Assembly (NCBI GenBank): GCA_041389525.1
Contig: JAWKRR010000062.1
Location: 1 to 43,926, forward strand
From: JACKFB01 sp041389525
Lineage (GTDB): Bacteria; Myxococcota_A; UBA9042; PHBI01; JACKFB01
DNA: 43,926 bases
Direction: 5' to 3'
Under the pieces are notes generated by a model. The model searched no databases. It was not told the origin of the DNA and was given only the letters and a program-made list of their open reading frames with translations. The position numbers were made by a program, and so were the translations under genes. Of the stretch, positions 40,025-43,926 are shown piece by piece. Position 1 is the first letter of the stretch. Each line of letters starts with the position of its first letter.

Positions 40025-42313
40025 ATGCAGAACCTCTTGATTTTGACTGTGGGAATGACGTGCTCGTCGCTGCTCGCGTGCGGCGACAGCAAGTCCGGCG
40101 GTCAGAGCGACCTGGGCGACGTCAGCAGCGACGCCGTGGCCGACGCCACAGCCGACGCGGTGCCCGACGCGGGGCCTGACACCGACGCCGTGGCCGACGC
40201 CACCCCAGACACCGACGCCGTCGCCGACGCCGACGCCGACGCCGACGCCACAGCCGACATCGAGGCGGGCCCCACGCCACTGGTCACCCGGGCGCCGCTG
40301 ACGGTCGCTCCGGACCCCCTGGCCGACACCAACGTCGAGAGCTGCTCCGTTTTCCTCGAGGAGACCTGCACAGACGGCGTGCTTCGGCGCTGCTCCATCT
40401 ACGACCCGACGGCGAAGGCCTTCGCCAAGACGGTCGACCCGCTCACGCGGCGGGCCTTCCTCTTCGACCGCTGGCGCGACCTCTACAACTCGCCCGACGG
40501 CCAGGCCGTGGACCGCGACTTCTCGCAGGCCTTCGCGCCCGGCACGCCCGAGTCCGAGTGGGGCGCCGACGAGGCGTTCGCTGGCTACTTTGGCGTGGGT
40601 GACGGCGGCATCTGGACCGGCTGGTCCACCGTGGCGGCGATCTTGCGCTACTCGCAGACCGGCACCGAGGCCGACTACGCGCGCATGGAGAAGCAGGTCC
40701 GCGACATGGTGACCATGTACGAGGTCACCGGCATCCCCGGCTACATGACGCGTAACCACTTCCTGCTGCTGCCGGCGGGCGCACCGAACTCGCCCGACCA
40801 CGTGCTGCGCTGGGAGGACTCCTTCAAGGGCGGCCACCACTTCCGGCCCATCGAGAACCCCGAGACCGTCGACAACCTGCCGGCCATCTACACCGAGGGC
40901 ATCACCGACGAGACCGGCAAGGTGTGGAAGGGCACGCCCATGTGGCAGGGGCGGCCGTCCATCGACCAGAACACGGGGCCGATGACCTCGCTGCCGATGG
41001 CCTACGACCTGATTCGCGACGAGGCGCTCAAGGGCAAGATCCGCACGAACCTGACCTGCTACCTCAAGCGCCTGCAGCGCATCGAGATCATCAACCTGCA
41101 GGAGAACCCTGAGCTTTTGGCGTCGCTGGTGTCCTACTTCAACATCGGCGAGCTGAAGCTGGACCCCGACGACATGGACCTGACCAAGCTCGAGCGCATC
41201 GTCGGGTACGTGCACCGGCAGATCAACACGCTCAACGAGGACGAGTACGACCGCGGCTGCCCGGACACGGTGCAGCTCGAGCCGTGGCGTGTCATCGACG
41301 CGACCGAAGACGGCTTCGTCCTCGACGTGCTGGGCCTCGTGCAGGACATGGACGTGGACAGCGAGCGCAAGCAGACCATCGACCACTACTACTTCCCGTC
41401 GATCCGCGGCGGCGACGCGATGCACATGATGCACCTGGCGACCATCGCGTATCACATGACCGGCGACGAGATGTACCGCAGCTTCCTGTTCGACGAGCTG
41501 ATCGGGAAGATCGGGACGCTGGAGGTGCTGCACACCGCGGGTGCGTTCGATCTGCCGAAGTTCTGCAAGAAGTACTACGGCGACCAGATCACGTTCGGGC
41601 CGTGGTGGGCGTTCTTGCATCTGCTGGGAGACAGCCCGCTGCGTGACGCGGTGGCGAAGGACTTCCACGACGAGATGTGGAGCAAGCTGGTGATGCCGGC
41701 GCGCAACATCGACATGGAGCTGATGTACGCGGGGGCGGTGGCGCCGGAGGTGGCGCTGGACCGCGCGGAGGCGCTGAGCGGGGCGCTCGCGGACCTGGAG
41801 ATCATGGGCGGAAACGGCGGCGCGCGGATGGGCGATCCCTTCGGCGAGGTGTGGCTGGACGACCCGCGACGCGACTATGTGTTGGACCCGGCGCTGGTGC
41901 TGGCGTCGGCGCCGGACGGCCAGACCGCGAGCTGCCCGACGCAAAACAACATCGACAACTGCAGCGCCACCGTGAACTTCCTGGGTGTCGAGCTGCCGAA
42001 CCTGACCGGCTGGAGCACGCACGCCTGCACGGAGAGCACGCTCGAGTGCGTGGTGAGCGAGGGGCAGTGCACGACGGCCATGACCGACACCGCGCTGCCG
42101 CCGCCGCTGCGGCCGTACACCGACTACCTGTGGCAGCGAAACCCCTTCGACATCGGGCGGCCCAACGCGGGCAACGGGCGGCGTCAGTACGCCGGCTCGG
42201 ACTACTCGGTGCCGTACTGGAACGCGCGGCGCTACGACTTCCTTACCGAGGGTAAGGGGCAGGTCCTGGCGTGGGAAGACGTGGACGGATGCGGCGAGCA
42301 GACGGCGCGCTGA
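40025..42313 (+). CDS. Asp/Ala-stalk lipoprotein, paralogue B
   Basis: A 762-aa protein with lipobox SSLLAC and a stalk of Asp/Ala/Val repeats (about 30-80). A large helical domain follows (GWSTVAAILRYSQTGTEADY, HMMHLATIAYHMTGDEMYR, WAFLHLLGDSPLRDAV), with an aromatic and His-rich core and Cys residues near the end (ASCPTQNNIDNC, ACTESTLECVVSEGQC). The C-terminus YLWQRNPFDI corresponds to YHWRSNPFKL of paralogue A at 33138, and SIDQNTGPMTSLPMAYDLIR corresponds to its SRDQMLGWVTAAASAWEVIR. No known enzyme motif was recognised. It is probably a surface-exposed protein. The start is ATG 40025; the open frame further upstream has no signal peptide. Confidence 0.8.
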   Translation: MQNLLILTVGMTCSSLLACGDSKSGGQSDLGDVSSDAVADATADAVPDAGPDTDAVADATPDTDAVADADADADATADIEAGPTPLVTRAPLTVAPDPLADTNVESCSVFLEETCTDGVLRRCSIYDPTAKAFAKTVDPLTRRAFLFDRWRDLYNSPDGQAVDRDFSQAFAPGTPESEWGADEAFAGYFGVGDGGIWTGWSTVAAILRYSQTGTEADYARMEKQVRDMVTMYEVTGIPGYMTRNHFLLLPAGAPNSPDHVLRWEDSFKGGHHFRPIENPETVDNLPAIYTEGITDETGKVWKGTPMWQGRPSIDQNTGPMTSLPMAYDLIRDEALKGKIRTNLTCYLKRLQRIEIINLQENPELLASLVSYFNIGELKLDPDDMDLTKLERIVGYVHRQINTLNEDEYDRGCPDTVQLEPWRVIDATEDGFVLDVLGLVQDMDVDSERKQTIDHYYFPSIRGGDAMHMMHLATIAYHMTGDEMYRSFLFDELIGKIGTLEVLHTAGAFDLPKFCKKYYGDQITFGPWWAFLHLLGDSPLRDAVAKDFHDEMWSKLVMPARNIDMELMYAGAVAPEVALDRAEALSGALADLEIMGGNGGARMGDPFGEVWLDDPRRDYVLDPALVLASAPDGQTASCPTQNNIDNCSATVNFLGVELPNLTGWSTHACTESTLECVVSEGQCTTAMTDTALPPPLRPYTDYLWQRNPFDIGRPNAGNGRRQYAGSDYSVPYWNARRYDFLTEGKGQVLAWEDVDGCGEQTAR
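40118..40263 (+). repeat. GACGCC/GACACC codon repeat (stalk) in paralogue B
   Basis: Near-tandem hexamers, including four GCCGAC units in a row near 40226-40250, encode Asp-Ala repeats after the lipobox. It is the most regular stalk in the window. Confidence 0.75.
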
Positions 42314-42316
42314 TCG

Positions 42317-42359
42317 CCCGTCGCCGCTCCCGGGCCACGGTCAGGGAGCGGCGAACGGG
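42317..42359. terminator. Strong bidirectional hairpin between convergent genes
   Basis: TCGCCGCTCCC (42321-42331) pairs with GGGAGCGGCGA (42344-42354), and the stem is extended by CCCG (42317-42320) with CGGG (42356-42359) across one bulged A. That makes 15 bp with a 12-base loop, starting three bases after the paralogue B stop and covering the last codons of the protease gene. There is no T-run on either side. Confidence 0.6.
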
Positions 42360-43926
42360 ACGGCGGTGCGGCCCTGGCCGACGATGACCGTGCGCGTGGT
42401 CAGCAGCTCGGGGCTCGACGTCCGCAGGTAGATGTAGGGGTTGTAGATCGAGATGAGGGCGCTGGAGGCGAGGCCGGAGCCTTGCGGGTAGCGCGCCGAG
42501 ACCTGCGACCAGTTCTGGCCGACGGTGCTGACCGTGGTCGCCGTGTAGGGGGCGAGGCGCGTGCTGGTGGCGTCGCCGTGACCGGCGGGCAGGCCGGCGT
42601 CCCAGGTCGCGAGGCTGCTGGTCACGGTCAGGTCGCGGTTCAGCATGCCCGCCTCGTCGAAGATGATGGCGCTGGACGCGAGGCCGGCGCCGGTCGTCAT
42701 CAGCCAGACGGTGGGGTTGCGGCCGGTGAAGTAGGCGTCGTAGGGCAGCCGGCCCGTGCTGGCGATGAGCGCGCTCGAGGCGAGGCCGCTGCCGGTGACG
42801 TAGTTGCGCACCGTGACGGTCTGGAGCCCAAGCTGCGGGCGATAGGCCACCGAGAAGAAGACGGGGTCGAGGACGATGGCGCTTGACGCGAGGCCGACGC
42901 CCTGGCTGCGGAAGAGCAGCGTGGTGCGGGCGAGGTCGGAGACCTGGTAGTAGGTCGGCGAGACCGCCATGACGAGCGCGCTCGACGCGAGGCCGGCGCC
43001 CACCGAGCGGATCGCGTAGCTGGGGGCGAGGCGCGAGATGTCGAGGTAGGGCACCCGCGCGAGGGCGTCGGGCGAGAAGTCGAGCACGATGGCGCTCGAG
43101 GCGAGGCCGGCGCCGAAGTTGGAGAGCAGCGCGTAGCTCAGCGACTCCACGTCGATCTGGCCGGTGGGGCGGGAGAAGTGGCGGTTCGGCACGGACGCGA
43201 CGGCGTCGACCGTGAAGGTCACCGCGCCAAGGTCGGGGTCGACGGCCTCTTTGCCGCGGATGACCGCGATGCCCATGCCGTCGGTCCTGGCGTGGACGAC
43301 CTCGTCGGCGATGCCGCCGAACTGGCCGAAGACGTGGTAGTTCGCGAGGCGGACGCCCGCGTCGTCGGTGACCTCGACGATGACGCTGGGCCGGACGAGG
43401 TCGCCGGCGGCCTGCTCGAACACCAAGAGGGCGTTGGCGAAGGTCGGCGCGAAGTTGGCGAAGGGCGCCGCGTTGGTGACCAGGGACTCCACGGCGTACC
43501 CGACGTTGAGGACGCCCGCGCCGCGGTCGACGTTGAAGAGCTCCGTCGCGACCCCGCCGCGCGAGGCCGTCTCCACGAGGATCCGCCGGACGCGCGCGGC
43601 GTCGGCTCCGCGAGCGATGAGGATCGCCGCGGCGCCCGAGACCTGCGCGGCTGCCGGCGAGGTGCCCTCCGTCAGGTAGGGGCCGGCCGCGCCCCACTTG
43701 GTCGCCGGGCGATCGCCGAGGATGCCGTCGGCCACGCCGTCGCCGTCCACGTCCTGGTCCATGCGACCGCCGAACGCCACGAGGTCCAGCGCGCCGCCCC
43801 GGTTGCTGTATTTCGCGGTCGCGGCGGTCATGCCGTCCGCGTCGCGCTCCAAGGTGGCCGCGCCGACCGCGATGACCTCGGGGAAGCGCGCGGGGTACGC
43901 CACGGTGTCCGAGCCCTCGTTGCCGG
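42341..43926 (-). CDS. C-terminal part of a subtilisin-type (S8) protease with GLASSA repeats (N-terminus off the window)
   Basis: The frame is open to the right edge, so the start lies outside. The visible N-terminal end carries AGNEGSD, the oxyanion-Asn motif of subtilases, then FPEVIAVGA. The catalytic Ser motif is GTSPAAAQVSGAAAIL, in place of the usual GTSMAAPHVAGAAAL. The Asp and His catalytic motifs would lie off the window. The 330 residues after the catalytic domain are beta-rich and contain six copies of GxGLASSA. It is probably a secreted or surface protease. An internal GTG at 43903 is only a chance start inside the domain. Confidence 0.85.
   Translation of the reverse strand, partial: GNEGSDTVAYPARFPEVIAVGAATLERDADGMTAATAKYSNRGGALDLVAFGGRMDQDVDGDGVADGILGDRPATKWGAAGPYLTEGTSPAAAQVSGAAAILIARGADAARVRRILVETASRGGVATELFNVDRGAGVLNVGYAVESLVTNAAPFANFAPTFANALLVFEQAAGDLVRPSVIVEVTDDAGVRLANYHVFGQFGGIADEVVHARTDGMGIAVIRGKEAVDPDLGAVTFTVDAVASVPNRHFSRPTGQIDVESLSYALLSNFGAGLASSAIVLDFSPDALARVPYLDISRLAPSYAIRSVGAGLASSALVMAVSPTYYQVSDLARTTLLFRSQGVGLASSAIVLDPVFFSVAYRPQLGLQTVTVRNYVTGSGLASSALIASTGRLPYDAYFTGRNPTVWLMTTGAGLASSAIIFDEAGMLNRDLTVTSSLATWDAGLPAGHGDATSTRLAPYTATTVSTVGQNWSQVSARYPQGSGLASSALISIYNPYIYLRTSSPELLTTRTVIVGQGRTAVPFAAP
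42458..43114 (-). repeat. Six copies of a GxGLASSA-coding core at 33-38 codon spacing
   Basis: Cores lie at 42458-42481, 42668-42691, 42770-42793, 42878-42901, 42977-43000 and 43091-43114, all in frame. Spacings are 70, 34, 36, 33 and 38 codons. The 70-codon gap equals two units and holds a degenerate core (DAGLPAGHG), so seven units of about 35 residues are likely. The 24-base cores are nearly identical while flanks diverge. Confidence 0.85.

Noticed and set aside
40118..40263. CRISPR-like or satellite repeat
   Set aside because: The regular hexamers are codons for an Asp/Ala linker within an intact lipoprotein gene; there are no spacers.
39977..42022. 681-codon open frame on the minus strand
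   Set aside because: It is antisense to stalk lipoprotein B, with low-complexity Val/Arg/His composition.
1..43926. Mobile elements, integrases, tRNA attachment sites
   Set aside because: No transposase, integrase, tRNA or long flanking repeat was seen; base composition is even across the window.

Overview
The window is high-GC DNA, dense in genes that overlap by 1 or 4 bases (ATGA, GTGA, TGATG). It looks like a chromosome segment of a Myxococcota-type (deltaproteobacterial) organism. The reasons are lipoproteins with long Asp/Ala stalks, Dictyostelium-type Cys repeats, FHA and Ser/Thr-kinase-like proteins, an AgmX/PglI-type TonB-like tail, TolQ/ExbD modules and large TPR lipoproteins. No rRNA, tRNA, CRISPR array, insertion sequence or phage gene was seen. 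The genus cannot be named from the sequence alone.

Layout. (1) 1-4.7 kb, minus strand: an MlaE-type permease, an MCE/MlaD-type protein with an extra C-terminal beta-rich domain, and a Cys-rich surface lipoprotein cut by the left edge; no MlaF-type ATPase gene is present. (2) 4.8-6.7 kb: thiS-thiG-thiE behind a leader with mutually exclusive inverted repeats. (3) 6.7-9.9 kb: two FHA scaffold proteins, one fused to a degenerate CpaF-like ATPase. (4) 10.1-17.3 kb: a radical SAM protein, then a tightly overlapping set of a small outer-membrane barrel, a periplasmic TPR protein, a 1102-aa TPR lipoprotein and a coiled-coil lipoprotein. (5) 17.4-25.3 kb, minus strand: a Tat-exported flavin amine oxidase, then an operon of TolQ-like, two ExbD-like, a small secreted protein, a pseudokinase fused to an AgmX-type TonB-like protein, and a lipoprotein. 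(6) 25.3-25.9 kb: a gene-free interval full of inverted repeats.

(7) 25.9-33 kb: a histidine phosphatase; a lipoprotein esterase whose two halves appear in swapped order; a bifunctional homocysteine methyltransferase/methylene-THF reductase; a secreted unknown; and a second MetF-like protein. (8) 33.1-42.3 kb: the coenzyme F420 core genes cofG-cofH (plus strand) facing cofC, cofD and cofE (minus strand), flanked by two related Asp/Ala-stalk lipoproteins. (9) 42.3-43.9 kb: the C-terminal part of a subtilisin-type protease with a repeated GLASSA core, cut by the right edge.

Regions 4 and 5 together hold the parts list of a proton-driven, envelope-spanning machine: TolQ/ExbD motor, TonB-like transducer, periplasmic TPR proteins, lipoproteins and an outer-membrane barrel. 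This is the same kind of parts list as the Agl-Glt gliding machinery of Myxococcus xanthus. Here the TonB-like subunit carries a kinase fold lacking the catalytic Asp, and one of the two ExbD subunits lacks the channel Asp. I consider this the best candidate for an undescribed system, followed by the permuted esterase and the thi leader.
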